From NCBI GenBank assembly GCA_052144935.1, contig JBKQPR010000194.1, positions 1 through 12,112 on the forward strand: 12,112 bases of DNA, given 5' to 3'. The notes beneath the pieces were generated by a model. The model did not search any database. It saw only the letters and a program-made list of their open reading frames with translations, and was not told the DNA's origin. A program made the translations under genes and the position numbers. Of the stretch, positions 5,110 to 12,112 are shown in pieces. The stretch is from JOPF133 sp052144935. GTDB lineage: Bacteria; Acidobacteriota; Terriglobia; Bryobacterales; Bryobacteraceae. Position 1 is the stretch's first letter, and every line of letters starts with the position of its first letter.

Positions 5110-5234
5110 ATGCTCTTGTGGAACCAGTGTAGCGTCTCGCGTCGTTTCCCTGCAATGGCTAGCCGGGTATCGGCGCGCCTCCAATCGAACACCTTGTCGA
5201 GATCGGCTTCGAACTGGTGGCGCTGCAAAGTCAA
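5110..5234 (-). pseudogene. N-terminal fragment of a possible IS-encoded protein
   Basis: A minus-strand frame begins with TTG at 5234, overlapping the stop of the DUF6788-like gene by four bases (TTGA), and encodes TLQRHQFEADLDKVFDWRR and ADTRLAIAGKRR before running into tRNA-Gln. The overlap, the composition and the abrupt end suggest the first 35-40 residues of a second, translationally coupled gene cut off at the tRNA. I suspect a transposase because DUF6788-type genes often sit beside one, but this fragment has no catalytic motif and I cannot confirm it. Confidence 0.35.
5126..5155 (-). promoter_or_regulatory. Weak candidate promoter for tRNA-Gln
   Basis: On the minus strand TTGCAG (5155-5150) and TACACT (5131-5126) are 18 nt apart, with transcription expected to start about 10 bases before the tRNA. 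The -10 matches consensus at 4 of 6 and the -35 at 3 of 6. It overlaps the transposase-like reading frame described next. Confidence 0.35.
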
Positions 5235-5506
5235 CTCTCCTCTTTTTCCCCTTTACGCTGCAGAAAGCGGCGCAGGTCGATGTGGCCGATGATGGCCGCC
5301 GTTTCCTGAAACCGCTTGTGCATCTCCGCCTTGCGGCGGGCCTCTTCGGCCAACTCGGCAGGGATGTGGAAAGTCTTCAACTTGCCTTCCAGTAGCACCG
5401 AAACCTGAAACTCGGAGTGCAGTTGTTTGCCATCGGCGCACCGACAAGTGGGCTTTCCACATTTGCGGTGGCGTTCGACAAACGAGCCGGGGAGCATCTC
5501 CCGCAA
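5231..5506 (-). CDS. DUF6788-like small Cys-motif protein
   Basis: About 91 residues. It carries the signature GSFVERHRKCGKPTCRCADG (C16, C21 and C23 by this start), a short Cys cluster that may bind a metal, then a strand region with LLEGKLKTFHIPAELAEE and a helical, charged C-terminus with MHKRFQETAAIIGHI. This pattern fits DUF6788, a small family of unknown role that I recall near transposase genes. The start is unsettled: TTG 5506 or ATG 5497, the latter with GGGAG directly against it; family members usually have more residues before the Cys motif, so the 5' end may be lost. The next frame starts within its stop codon. Whether it is still expressed is unclear. Confidence 0.65.
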   Translation of the reverse strand: MREMLPGSFVERHRKCGKPTCRCADGKQLHSEFQVSVLLEGKLKTFHIPAELAEEARRKAEMHKRFQETAAIIGHIDLRRFLQRKGEKEES

Positions 5507-5908
5507 CGCTCGACTTGGCGCAGATCAGATTGAGAACTCGCCGCAGGTTCAGTCGATTAGCGGCGATTAGCGGGGCAAGCTCAGGTACGTTGCGAAATCG
5601 CTCGCGGGTAAGGGTGCTTCAACCGGATTCGGGAAAGTCCCCACCCGCGGCGCTCCCCTGAAGACGCTGCCAAAGTTACCGATTTCGCGAGAGCGCCAGC
5701 CCCACATGTCTTGCAGGTCCTTCGGCAGCAAGATGGGACAGACGGGCCCAGGGGGCACCCCGTCTGTCAACCCGGCGATCTCAGGCGATCTCAGCGATTC
5801 TTTTCACAGCTTCGTCAGGGAGCGGCAGACGCCGCCGAACCGCAAAGTCTCGAAAACCCGCAAGCACTCCCCGATGGCCGGTGGCCGGATCACCGTTTGC
5901 GGCGCGAT
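5507..5908. other. Intergenic region rich in short repeats
   Basis: No gene is supported. It contains CGATTAGCGG twice in tandem (5554-5573), a long inverted repeat (5737-5768) and GGCGATCTCA twice in tandem (5774-5793). A 67-codon minus-strand frame (5567-5770) starts inside the inverted repeat and shows no ribosome binding site or motif I know. The kdpB gene expected after kdpA is not here in any frame. Confidence 0.6.
5737..5768. repeat. 10-bp perfect inverted repeat GACAGACGGG/CCCGTCTGTC
   Basis: Arms at 5737-5746 and 5759-5768 with a 12-base GC-rich loop. It is strong enough to act as a transcription terminator or a REP-like palindrome. It lies about 140 bp past the kdpA stop and is not followed by a T run on either strand. 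Confidence 0.6.
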
Positions 5909-7693
5909 CTACCGTACGGTGGTCCCGAGATGCATCAAATAGTGCTCGGCAATCGGCCCGAGCGATAGGGCCGGAAGGAAGGTCAAAGTCACGAGTACGA
6001 TGGTGCCGAGGAGCAAGGCGGCAAACAGCGGACCATGCGTGGGCAGGGTTCCGAAGGTGACTGCCCGACGCTTTTTCCACGTCAGGGTCCCTGCGATGGC
6101 GAGCGCTGGAATAATAACCAGGAATCGTCCGATGAGCATATCGAGGCCGAGAGTTACGTTAAACCACGGCGAATTGGCGTTGAGCCCCGCGAAAGCGCTC
6201 CCATTGGTGGCCACGGCGCTGGCGTTCGCATAGATGATCTCGCTCAGTCCGTGCGCGCCCCGATTGGTAAGGTTCTCCGTGAGGGCGCCGCCAGGATTCC
6301 AATAGCTCGACTGGGAGAAGGCCACCAGAAATGTTGCGCCGGCGAACAGCAAAATCGCGGCGCTGGTGGCCACAAACGATATCATGACCATCTTCATTTC
6401 CTTAGCCTCAATTGTTTTGCCCAGGTACTCCGGCGTTCGCCCCACCACAGGCCGGCGATGAAGATGGTCACGACCACCATGAAAATCATCGACACGAGGC
6501 CGGTTCCCACCCCTCCGAAAATGACTTCGCCGGTCGTGAGATTGAATATCTGAACCAGGCCACCCATGGGCGTGAAGCTATCGTGGGAACTGTTCACGGC
6601 GCCATCCGAGGAGGCCGTGGAGGTCACCGAAAAAAGCGCGGAGCCGGCGATGCCGAACCTGGCTTCCTTGCCCTCCATGTTCCCGCCGGGTTGGCCGTTG
6701 CCGGGCTTTGGGTCGATTCCGGCCACACGCAGGATCGGGTTGCCAGCCTGCTCACTCCACGTGGCGAACAGAGTTCCGGAGGCAAACAGCACCAGCATTA
6801 CGGCGAAAAGGGTCCAGCCGTGCCGTTGCTCGTTCACCATTCGGCCAAAAGTGTAGGTTATGCCTGCCGGCACCGCGAGCATGAGCAGCATCTCGACAAG
6901 ATTCGTGAGCGGCGTCGGGTTTTCGAATGGGTGGGCGGAGTTGGCATTGAAATACCCCCCGCCGTCCGAGCTGAGAAGCTTGATCGACTCCTGCGATGCC
7001 ACCGGTCCCATGGGTATAACTTGTCCGGCTCCCTCCAAGGTTGTGAAGTTGCGGTAGGGCGACAGAGTTTGAATCACGCCCTGTGAGCACAGGAACAAAG
7101 CGCCCAGGAAGGAAATCGGGAGGAGTACGTACAGAGCGCTGCGCGTCAAGTCAACCCAGAAGTTGCCTGTAAAGCCGGTCCGGTCACGAACGAAAGCGAA
7201 TCAGCGCCACCGCCACAGCGAGCCCGGCCGCAGCCGAAGTGAAACTCTGTACGGCGATCCCCGCCATCTGAGCGAAATAGCTGAGGGTCATCTCGCCCGG
7301 GTAGGATTGCCAACTGGTGTTAGTCATGAAACTGATAGCGATATTGAAGGCCAGGTCGGGCGTGATGGGAACACTGCCGGCCGGCGCCCGGGCGGTTCCG
7401 AACCCGGCCGGATTCAAAGGCAAGAATCCCTCCAATCGCAGCAGGGCATAGAACAAGACGAAATTGACGAGCCCGAACAGGAGGGCAGCAGCGGCATAGG
7501 CGGTCCAGGTCTGCTCGATCGCCGGGTCAATCCCGCAGGTCCGGTAAATGGCTCTTTCAATGGGAGCCAGCGCACGGGAAAGAAAGGTGCGCTCTCCCGC
7601 GAAGACGTTGGCCATGTAGGCGCCCAGAGGCTTGGTGATTGCCAACAGCGCTCCCAGAAAGACGGCGAGCTGAGCCAGAGCGGGCCAGGTCAT
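5909..7693 (-). pseudogene. kdpA: kdpA, potassium-transporting ATPase subunit A, frameshifted twice
   Basis: KdpA is the membrane subunit that selects and passes K+ in the KdpFABC pump, working with the KdpB ATPase. The frame must be read in three parts: 7693 to about 7197 (start MTWPALAQLAVFLGALLAIT, filter loop TNTSWQSY at residues 124-131), about 7196 to 6449 (NFWVDLTRSALYVLLPI, then GGGYFNANSAHPFENPTPL), and about 6448 to 5909 (VGRTPEYLGK, then GLSEIIYANASAVATNGSAF). Together they span the full family length of about 595 residues, with all main filter loops present. The first break fits loss of two bases (CGCGC to CGC) and the second loss of one base in the LMVGRTPEY region. No kdpB or kdpC follows; instead there is repeat DNA. 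The ATG at 7693 has no clear ribosome binding site. Either a recent pseudogene or sequencing errors. Confidence 0.9.
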
Positions 7694-7772
7694 ATGTCGC
7701 GACTCGCAGGCCGGCTCCGAAACCCTCGGAGTTCCGCCCGATGCCCGGCCGCGGTTTCGTTCCCATTCGGCA

Positions 7773-8054
7773 TCAGTTCCCGGTCGTCCTCTTCAAGACG
7801 TAGTCGAAGAACCTTTCAGTAAGGTTGTCGCTGGAGGTCCATTCCGCGCGGAGCGTCGTCCTCTTCTCCACTTTTCGCAAAGCGGAAAGGAGCGCGCGGC
7901 TCAGTTGCCTGGCACTCGCGCCTTCCATCCTGCCTTCCACAATGCAATCTTCAGCCGCTTCCTGGACAGCGCCCGTCGCGGCGAGTTGGTCAAGAACGTG
8001 CCGGATGGTCCGAGCATCCGAGCGGCTCACTCGTACCTTGAGCTTGAACTCCAT
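7773..8054 (-). CDS. Conserved-looking hypothetical protein upstream of kdpA
   Basis: A 93-residue, soluble, charged protein ending with KVEKRTTLRAEWTSSDNLTERFFDYVLKRT. The C-terminal pattern (LRAEWT...ERFFDYV) resembles a hypothetical family I recall from acidobacteria and relatives, with no known function. The middle holds a helical segment, ASARQLSRALLSALRK. No membrane span, signal peptide or Cys motif. It starts at ATG 8054; a ribosome binding site is not obvious, but an imperfect inverted repeat lies directly upstream. It ends 79 bp before kdpA in the same direction, so co-transcription is possible. It is not KdpF (too long, not hydrophobic) and does not resemble KdpC. Coding is likely from composition and intact frame. 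Confidence 0.65.
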   Translation of the reverse strand: MEFKLKVRVSRSDARTIRHVLDQLAATGAVQEAAEDCIVEGRMEGASARQLSRALLSALRKVEKRTTLRAEWTSSDNLTERFFDYVLKRTTGN

Positions 8055-8081
8055 CCGAGGTGTTTATTCGATAACACTCGG
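8055..8081. promoter_or_regulatory. Imperfect inverted repeat at the start of the 93-residue gene
   Basis: CCGA(G)GTGTT at 8055-8064 pairs with AACACTCGG at 8073-8081, with one bulged G. It abuts the start codon on its upstream side within A/T-rich DNA that could hold a promoter. It could be an operator or a leader hairpin. Just beyond it, AGACCGATG is duplicated in tandem at 8121-8138. Confidence 0.35.
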
Positions 8082-8165
8082 AATAATACCATCTCCCGGC
8101 ACCCGCACCCAAACCTGTCGAGACCGATGAGACCGATGATCCCCGCCGTATAAGCATTGCCCCAC

Positions 8166-9863
8166 CTAGCGCAGCAGATTCAGACCGTGGATGGCGGGGT
8201 CGGGCAGGTCGTCGTAGGTCAGGCGGAGTTCTCCGAAGTCCACGCGGCGGGACGTGTACAGGCCGATCCAGATAGCGACGATCGCGCCCAGAACGACGAC
8301 GTAAACGATGGGCTGATACAGGCTGACCAGCAGCAGTCCGTTGACGATGGGGAAGGCCCCAATGATCCCGATACCCCAGAGCGTGAGCACCCACGCCGGA
8401 ATCTTGCCGGGGAGGTGGGAGCAGGTGAAGGGCAGTTTCTGCCAGTTGGTGAAGACCCACTCGTAGCACAGCAGGCCGAAGGCTGTGAAGAGGGCCGCTT
8501 CCGCCACGGCGCGCCAGCCCAGCAGGCGCACCTCCACGGGAAGCGGGAGAGCCAGCATCAGGACGGCGCCCCAGAACAGGATGAAGCGGTCCACCGCGCG
8601 CATCCAATCCAGGCGGCCCTGGCGCTCGGCGAGCTGGAAGGTCCAGTTGGCCTTCCACTCCACCGGGATGGTGAAGAGGTGGCGCAGGCCGATGAGCAGG
8701 AAGGTCAGCAGGATCACGTGAGCGTAGACGAAGCAGGCCGCGGAGCGATCCGGCTTGGAGACGGCCTGCTGGAGGCCCAGAATGCCGGTGAGCAGAATCG
8801 CCAGGCCAAAGCCGCCGTAGCCCATCAGGATCATGCGGTGCTGGCTGCTGCGCGCGAGGGTCTTGGTCATGAAGACCAGGATGGCCTGTTGGCGCGGGTT
8901 GGGGACCAGCCACTCCAGAACGGCGCCGGTCCATTTGCGATCGCCGCGGGAGGAACTGGAGGCGCCTTCCATCAGCAGCTTGCGATGGCGCCGGTAGCTG
9001 ACCACGTAGGAGAGTACGGACAGCGCCAGCGCGAGGGCCAGTCCGGCTTGGGCGCGCTGGGCCAGGGCGGCCATGGCCGGGTCGGGGTCGCCCAGCAGGT
9101 TTTGATAGAGGCCCAGGAACCAGACCGGCGGCAGCCAGGCGGAAAGCCGCGGTTGGAGTGCGGTGGCCAGAAACGGGGTGTCGATCGAGAAACTGAGCAC
9201 CAGCAGGAGCAGCATGGCGGCCACCAGCAGGCCTTGCAGGTAGCCAGTGACCCTGCCGAAGAGCCGCGGCGGCAGCAGGTTCAGCAGCACACCCTGAAGG
9301 GCCAGCAATCCGAAGAAGCAGAAATAGGAAGCGGCCGCGAAGGCCATGGCCTGGACCTTCAAATGGTCCGCCATTGAGGGATTGATTTGCCAGCGGCTGG
9401 CCGAGACCAGCGGGAAGGTGAGGCAGGGCAGCGCGTCGAGCGCCACCACGGCGGCGGTGGACACCAGCAGCAGAGCCAGAAACTTGGCCTGAAAGATCTG
9501 GCGGGCGCGCAGCGGCAGAGTGCCCAGCACCTGGTAATCGCGCAGGCCGGGAAAGAGCGCCTGCCACTTGACCGCCGTCACGAGGCCGATGGCCGCCATC
9601 ATCAGAGTGAGCAGCCACAGCTCATCGGCGCGCGCCGCCACCTGGTAAGGGCCGGGCGTGGCGAGCGAGGAGAAGTGGGCGTACTTGAATTTCAGCGGCT
9701 GGGCGAACAACGGGAACCAGGGCAGCAGCAGCGACAAGCCGCCGATGGCCGGCATCTTCCACTGCTCGGGCGTGGTGGTCAACTCGCTGTCGAAGAAACG
9801 GGTCACGAAGTGCCGCAGCAATTCGAAATCCGGCCCGTGCGTTTCCTTGAGCCATTCGCTCAT
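8166..9863 (-). CDS. ABC transporter permease, large multi-span membrane protein
   Basis: A 565-residue membrane protein with about 12 predicted spans. They appear as hydrophobic runs near residues 37-56, 80-100, 125-150, 168-192, 205-225 and 275-293, and six more after residue 340. A polar loop (SSSSRGDRKW) sits between the two halves. Its ATG (9863-9861) overlaps the stop of the ATPase gene in an ATGA, so the two are translationally coupled and should form one exporter. The C-terminal third is homologous to the fragment at 11602-12021, sharing a VDRF(I/L)F segment and a (K/R)(L/I)PFT-S-LPG motif. It shows no typical ABC-2 domain signature that I can name; permease assignment rests on topology and coupling to the ATPase. 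Substrate unknown. The gene is intact and ends 111 bp before the next gene. Confidence 0.87.
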   Translation of the reverse strand: MSEWLKETHGPDFELLRHFVTRFFDSELTTTPEQWKMPAIGGLSLLLPWFPLFAQPLKFKYAHFSSLATPGPYQVAARADELWLLTLMMAAIGLVTAVKWQALFPGLRDYQVLGTLPLRARQIFQAKFLALLLVSTAAVVALDALPCLTFPLVSASRWQINPSMADHLKVQAMAFAAASYFCFFGLLALQGVLLNLLPPRLFGRVTGYLQGLLVAAMLLLLVLSFSIDTPFLATALQPRLSAWLPPVWFLGLYQNLLGDPDPAMAALAQRAQAGLALALALSVLSYVVSYRRHRKLLMEGASSSSRGDRKWTGAVLEWLVPNPRQQAILVFMTKTLARSSQHRMILMGYGGFGLAILLTGILGLQQAVSKPDRSAACFVYAHVILLTFLLIGLRHLFTIPVEWKANWTFQLAERQGRLDWMRAVDRFILFWGAVLMLALPLPVEVRLLGWRAVAEAALFTAFGLLCYEWVFTNWQKLPFTCSHLPGKIPAWVLTLWGIGIIGAFPIVNGLLLVSLYQPIVYVVVLGAIVAIWIGLYTSRRVDFGELRLTYDDLPDPAIHGLNLLR

Positions 9864-10624
9864 GTCTGCATGACCTCAAGGATCTGGTTGGCCACGGCGT
9901 CGCCGTCTTCCACCTGCGCAAGCTGCGCGAAGACGCCCTCTAGCGAAGGCTGGCTCATCAATTCGCGCAGGCGGTGGATGGAGTCGTAGGCCACCACCTC
10001 GCCCTTGCGCAGGATGACGACGCTGGAGCAGACCTTCTCCACCACTTCCAGAACGTGCGAGCTGTACAGGATCATCTTGCCCTTTTCGGCGAGCGCGTGC
10101 AGCAGGCGGCGCAGCATGAGCGCGGAGGTGACGTCCAGTCCGGAGAATGGTTCGTCGAGAATCAGGATTTCGGGGTCGTGCAGCAGCGCGGCGGAGAGCA
10201 GGATTTTCTGGCGCATGCCTTTCGAGTAGGAAGAGAGCGGCGAGAGGCGGTCGCTCCAGAGGCCGAAGAGGCGGAGGAACGCATCCATCTTGAATTCCAA
10301 ATAGGGCCGCGGCATGCCGCGCAGGCGCCCCACAAGCTGCAGATACTCGCGGCCGGACAGGTGCGGATACAGGTGCGGCTCCTCGGGCACGTAGCCGATC
10401 TTGCGCTGGAAGGCGGTGAAGTCGTCGTACACGGTGCGGCCCTTATAGAAGATCTGGCCCTCGGAGGGATCGATGAGGCCGGTGATCATTTTGACGGTGG
10501 TGCTCTTGCCCGCGCCATTGGGTCCCAGATAGCCGAGAATTTCACCAGGCCGAATGGTGAAGCTGACGTCTTTCACAGCGGGGGTGTGGTTATAGAACTT
10601 GGTGAGGCGGCGGGCTTCGAGCAT
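9860..10624 (-). CDS. ABC transporter ATP-binding protein (ABC-2 export type)
   Basis: A 254-residue ATPase with all motifs in place: Walker A GPNGAGKST (34-42), a Q-loop region GYVPEEPHLYP (77-87) in which Glu stands where Gln is usual, signature SYSKGMRQK (132-140), Walker B ILILDEPFSGLD (153-164) and H-loop His190 in YSSH. It is a cytoplasmic subunit that would power the permease encoded next. The start is ATG 10624 because homology (MLEARRLTKFYNHTPAVKDVSF) begins there and GGAG lies 10 nt upstream; the open frame reaches further upstream only through GC-rich DNA. The stop overlaps the permease start by four bases. It is the middle gene of a three-gene minus-strand operon. Confidence 0.95.
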   Translation of the reverse strand: MLEARRLTKFYNHTPAVKDVSFTIRPGEILGYLGPNGAGKSTTVKMITGLIDPSEGQIFYKGRTVYDDFTAFQRKIGYVPEEPHLYPHLSGREYLQLVGRLRGMPRPYLEFKMDAFLRLFGLWSDRLSPLSSYSKGMRQKILLSAALLHDPEILILDEPFSGLDVTSALMLRRLLHALAEKGKMILYSSHVLEVVEKVCSSVVILRKGEVVAYDSIHRLRELMSQPSLEGVFAQLAQVEDGDAVANQILEVMQT

Positions 10625-10626
10625 GG

Positions 10627-10640
10627 CCGGAGTTCTCCGG
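10627..10640 (-). promoter_or_regulatory. Hairpin covering the ATPase ribosome binding site
   Basis: On the minus strand CCGGAG-AA-CTCCGG is a perfect 6-bp stem just upstream of the ATPase start codon, and its GGAG is the only Shine-Dalgarno candidate. Folding would hide it. The two-base loop is tight, so the stem probably opens at its tip. The surrounding 135-bp gap to the upstream gene is GC-rich with no other signal seen. Confidence 0.35.
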
Positions 10641-10759
10641 AAGTTGGACGCCGGCCGCGCGCTGTTAGTTCCCGGCCCGCGGGGCGAAGGCTCCCGTTGG
10701 CCCGGCGCCTCGCCAGGCCGGCCAGCCCGCCGCGGGGGAATGCCCGCCACGGGCGGCCC

Positions 10760-11602
10760 TCACCACGCCCGCGAGAGCCAGTGGATCGTGTTCAAGACGA
10801 ATTGGCGGTTGCCCGCGCGGCGCGGGTCCACGCCGGTGCGGCGGACCAGGTCGTCCGAGCGCTCCAGTTGTGCGGAGAACGCCACCACGCGGCCGCGGCC
10901 GAATTCGAGTGCGGCGGCGAGGGGCTTTCCGGATGCGCACAGGCCGGCCATGCCCGCCGGGGCCTTCAGCAGCGCGACGGCCTGGGCTGCTCCCGGAGAG
11001 GTCGCTTCGATCCAGCCGCTGGCCAGAACCGCGACGCTATGGACGCGTTCATACTCGTCGGGACGGCCGGCCAGGATGCCATGTTCCTCCAGCTCGGCTT
11101 CGGGGAGGAAGACCGGAGTGGGGCAGTCGTGAATTGCCAGGCCCAAGGCCGCCGCCAGGGCCGCCACGGCGTGTCCCGATGCCGGAGCGTTGGCTTCCAA
11201 CAGCAACGAACCGCCCGCGCGCACCCAATCGCGCACCGCTTCCACCTCGTCCGGAGCGAAGACGGTCCGGCCGGACAGACCCACCGCTTCCGCCAGGCGC
11301 CCGAGACCGGCCGGATAGGGCATGGCGTTGCCAATTACCAGTATGTCGATATCTTTCAGGAATTCCGGCACTAAGTACTGCTTGGAGCGAGTTACCCGGT
11401 AGCCGTCCCAGGTTAGTAAGTCGCCGAACGCGAGAAAGCGCGCGTCGGCGGGCGAATCGTTCCAATGGCCCAGATCGATGGCAACACGCGGGCCGTGGCG
11501 GTAGACCGATCTTCGCCTGCCCCCGCCCTCGTAGGCGCGCGCGCCCGGGGCGGGCCACAGCGTCCATACCAGGCCCAGCGCCGCGATGGCCAGGCCGGCT
11601 CT
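10760..11602 (-). CDS. DUF4350-like exported protein, 5' end lost
   Basis: About 280 residues remain. The N-terminus shows a signal-like hydrophobic stretch (RAGLAIAALGLVWTLW) ending ARA before YEGG, so export is likely. The body resembles DUF4350/GATase1-like proteins that accompany ABC exporters: VAIDLGHWND, GDLLTWDGYRVT, DIDILVIGNA, WVRAGGSLLLEANAP, a late GRGRVVAFSAQ strand and the ending NRQFVLNTIHWLSR. Such proteins are thought to act as periplasmic partners of the transporter; this is by analogy. No acceptable start codon lies near residue 1 of the homologous part: the only in-frame candidate upstream, GTG 11704, is inside the opposite-strand permease fragment and adds an unlikely Pro/Arg-rich leader. 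The rearrangement at about 11602 appears to have removed its start and promoter. It precedes the ATPase by 135 bp. Confidence 0.72.
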   Translation of the reverse strand, partial: RAGLAIAALGLVWTLWPAPGARAYEGGGRRRSVYRHGPRVAIDLGHWNDSPADARFLAFGDLLTWDGYRVTRSKQYLVPEFLKDIDILVIGNAMPYPAGLGRLAEAVGLSGRTVFAPDEVEAVRDWVRAGGSLLLEANAPASGHAVAALAAALGLAIHDCPTPVFLPEAELEEHGILAGRPDEYERVHSVAVLASGWIEATSPGAAQAVALLKAPAGMAGLCASGKPLAAALEFGRGRVVAFSAQLERSDDLVRRTGVDPRRAGNRQFVLNTIHWLSRAW

Positions 11603-12021
11603 GGGTGTTCCGGGTGAACGAAACCGGCAACCGCGAGTTGCTGTTGCGCGGCGTGGACCGGTTCCTGTTCTGCCTGGGGGTGGTCCCGGTGGCGCTTCTG
11701 ACACTGCCGCTGGAGCTGCGGATTTTCGGGGCGGCGACGGGCGTGGCCGTGGTGCTGCTGGCGCTGGTGGCGTCGCTGACGGTGGATGAACTGCTGCTCT
11801 TCGGGTTCGACCGCATCCCGTTCACATCGTCGTATTTGCCGGGATCGAGGCCGCTCATAGAGACGGTCTGCATATACGGCGCGGCGGTGGCCGCCTATGT
11901 GCTGATTTTGAGCGGACTGATTGTGACCAGCGTGGACGAGCCATCCTATTATCTGATCGCCTTCGGGCTGATGCTGGCGGTATGGCTTGGATCCGGCGTG
12001 AAAACGCGGTTTCACGGCTGA
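11602..12021 (+). pseudogene. 5'-truncated C-terminal fragment of a second permease of the same family
   Basis: The plus strand encodes about 139 residues homologous to the end of the permease at 8166-9863. WVFRVNETGNRELLLRGVDRF corresponds to WTFQLAERQGRLDWMRAVDRF, and RIPFTSSYLPG to KLPFTCSHLPG, followed by two hydrophobic spans and the ending GVKTRFHG. Divergence is considerable, so it is a paralogue from another operon, not a recent copy. The N-terminal three quarters are missing: the frame stays open upstream, but only through antisense of the DUF4350-like gene. There is no start codon or ribosome binding site at the junction. It cannot make a working permease. Confidence 0.8.
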
Positions 12022-12112
12022 AGGGGCTTCAATCTGGCAGCCCTGGCGAGTATCGTTTCGGCGAGGCTTTCTATCATCGGTGAAGGTCGGAGTCTGAGCA
12101 CCGGACGATTTT

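Noticed and set aside
4782..5292. Open frames running across tRNA-Gln on both strands
   Set aside because: The stretches RSSNGRTAAFGAVNRGSNPC and HGFEPRFTAPKAAVLPLDDRG are translations of the tRNA and its complement.
8157..9989. Long plus-strand frames (406 and 200 codons) opposite the permease
   Set aside because: They are Gln/Glu/His-rich mirror translations of a GC-rich membrane protein gene, with no own motifs.
9974..11374. A 466-codon plus-strand frame opposite the ATPase and the DUF4350-like gene
   Set aside because: It is antisense to an ATPase with complete Walker motifs and has no recognised domain.
11413..12015. Minus-strand frames opposite the permease fragment
   Set aside because: Gln/His/Arg-rich shadow of hydrophobic coding on the plus strand, which shows clear homology to the intact permease.
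1..12112. CRISPR array, rRNA, riboswitch or toxin-antitoxin system
   Set aside because: No regularly spaced repeats, rRNA segments, known aptamer cores or recognisable toxin-antitoxin pair were seen on reading both strands.

Overview
The window looks like an accessory, decaying stretch of a GC-rich bacterial chromosome. The protein styles (an ABC ATPase/permease pair with a DUF4350-like partner, a DUF6788-type protein, KdpA, a deacylase-type amidohydrolase) suggest an acidobacterium, perhaps Bryobacterales/Solibacter-like. That placement is inference from family resemblance, not a computed result.

Layout. 1-620: one compact, Lys-rich, less GC-rich hypothetical gene with a strong ribosome binding site. 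620-1487: the broken tail of an N-acyl-D-amino-acid deacylase (minus strand), then about 680 bp of very GC-rich non-coding DNA with two copies of a dispersed repeat; a third copy lies at 3345. 1488-2099: an intact flavin reductase-like gene. 2158-2334: the broken C-terminus of a serine recombinase. 2456-3314: a promoter-like sequence, then a tight array of eight tRNA genes: Ser(GCU), Tyr(GUA), Leu(GAG), Leu(CAG), Leu(CAA), a degenerate Trp(CCA), Cys(GCA) and Ser(CGA). 3315-5035: mostly gene-poor, less GC-rich DNA with two possible small genes. 5036-5506: a minus-strand tRNA-Gln(UUG) abutting a remnant that resembles an insertion sequence. 5507-5908: repeat-rich intergenic DNA. 5909-8054: a kdpA gene broken by two frameshifts, with no kdpB after it, preceded by a 93-residue conserved-looking hypothetical gene. 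8166-11602: a minus-strand operon of a DUF4350-like periplasmic protein, an ABC ATPase and a large ABC permease. 11602-12021: the 5'-truncated tail of a second permease of the same family, head to head with the DUF4350-like gene, which has also lost its start.

Together: the ABC operon is the only clearly working multi-gene unit. The rest is a mixture of tRNA genes and recombination debris (recombinase tail, IS-like remnant, truncated or frameshifted genes, short tandem duplications), as expected of a site of repeated insertion and deletion. The most unusual item is the tRNA array: three of its members have perfect cloverleaves and leucine anticodons but short, class I variable loops, whereas bacterial tRNA-Leu normally has a long variable arm. 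Frameshifts in kdpA and the remnants could in principle be sequencing errors; raw reads would decide.
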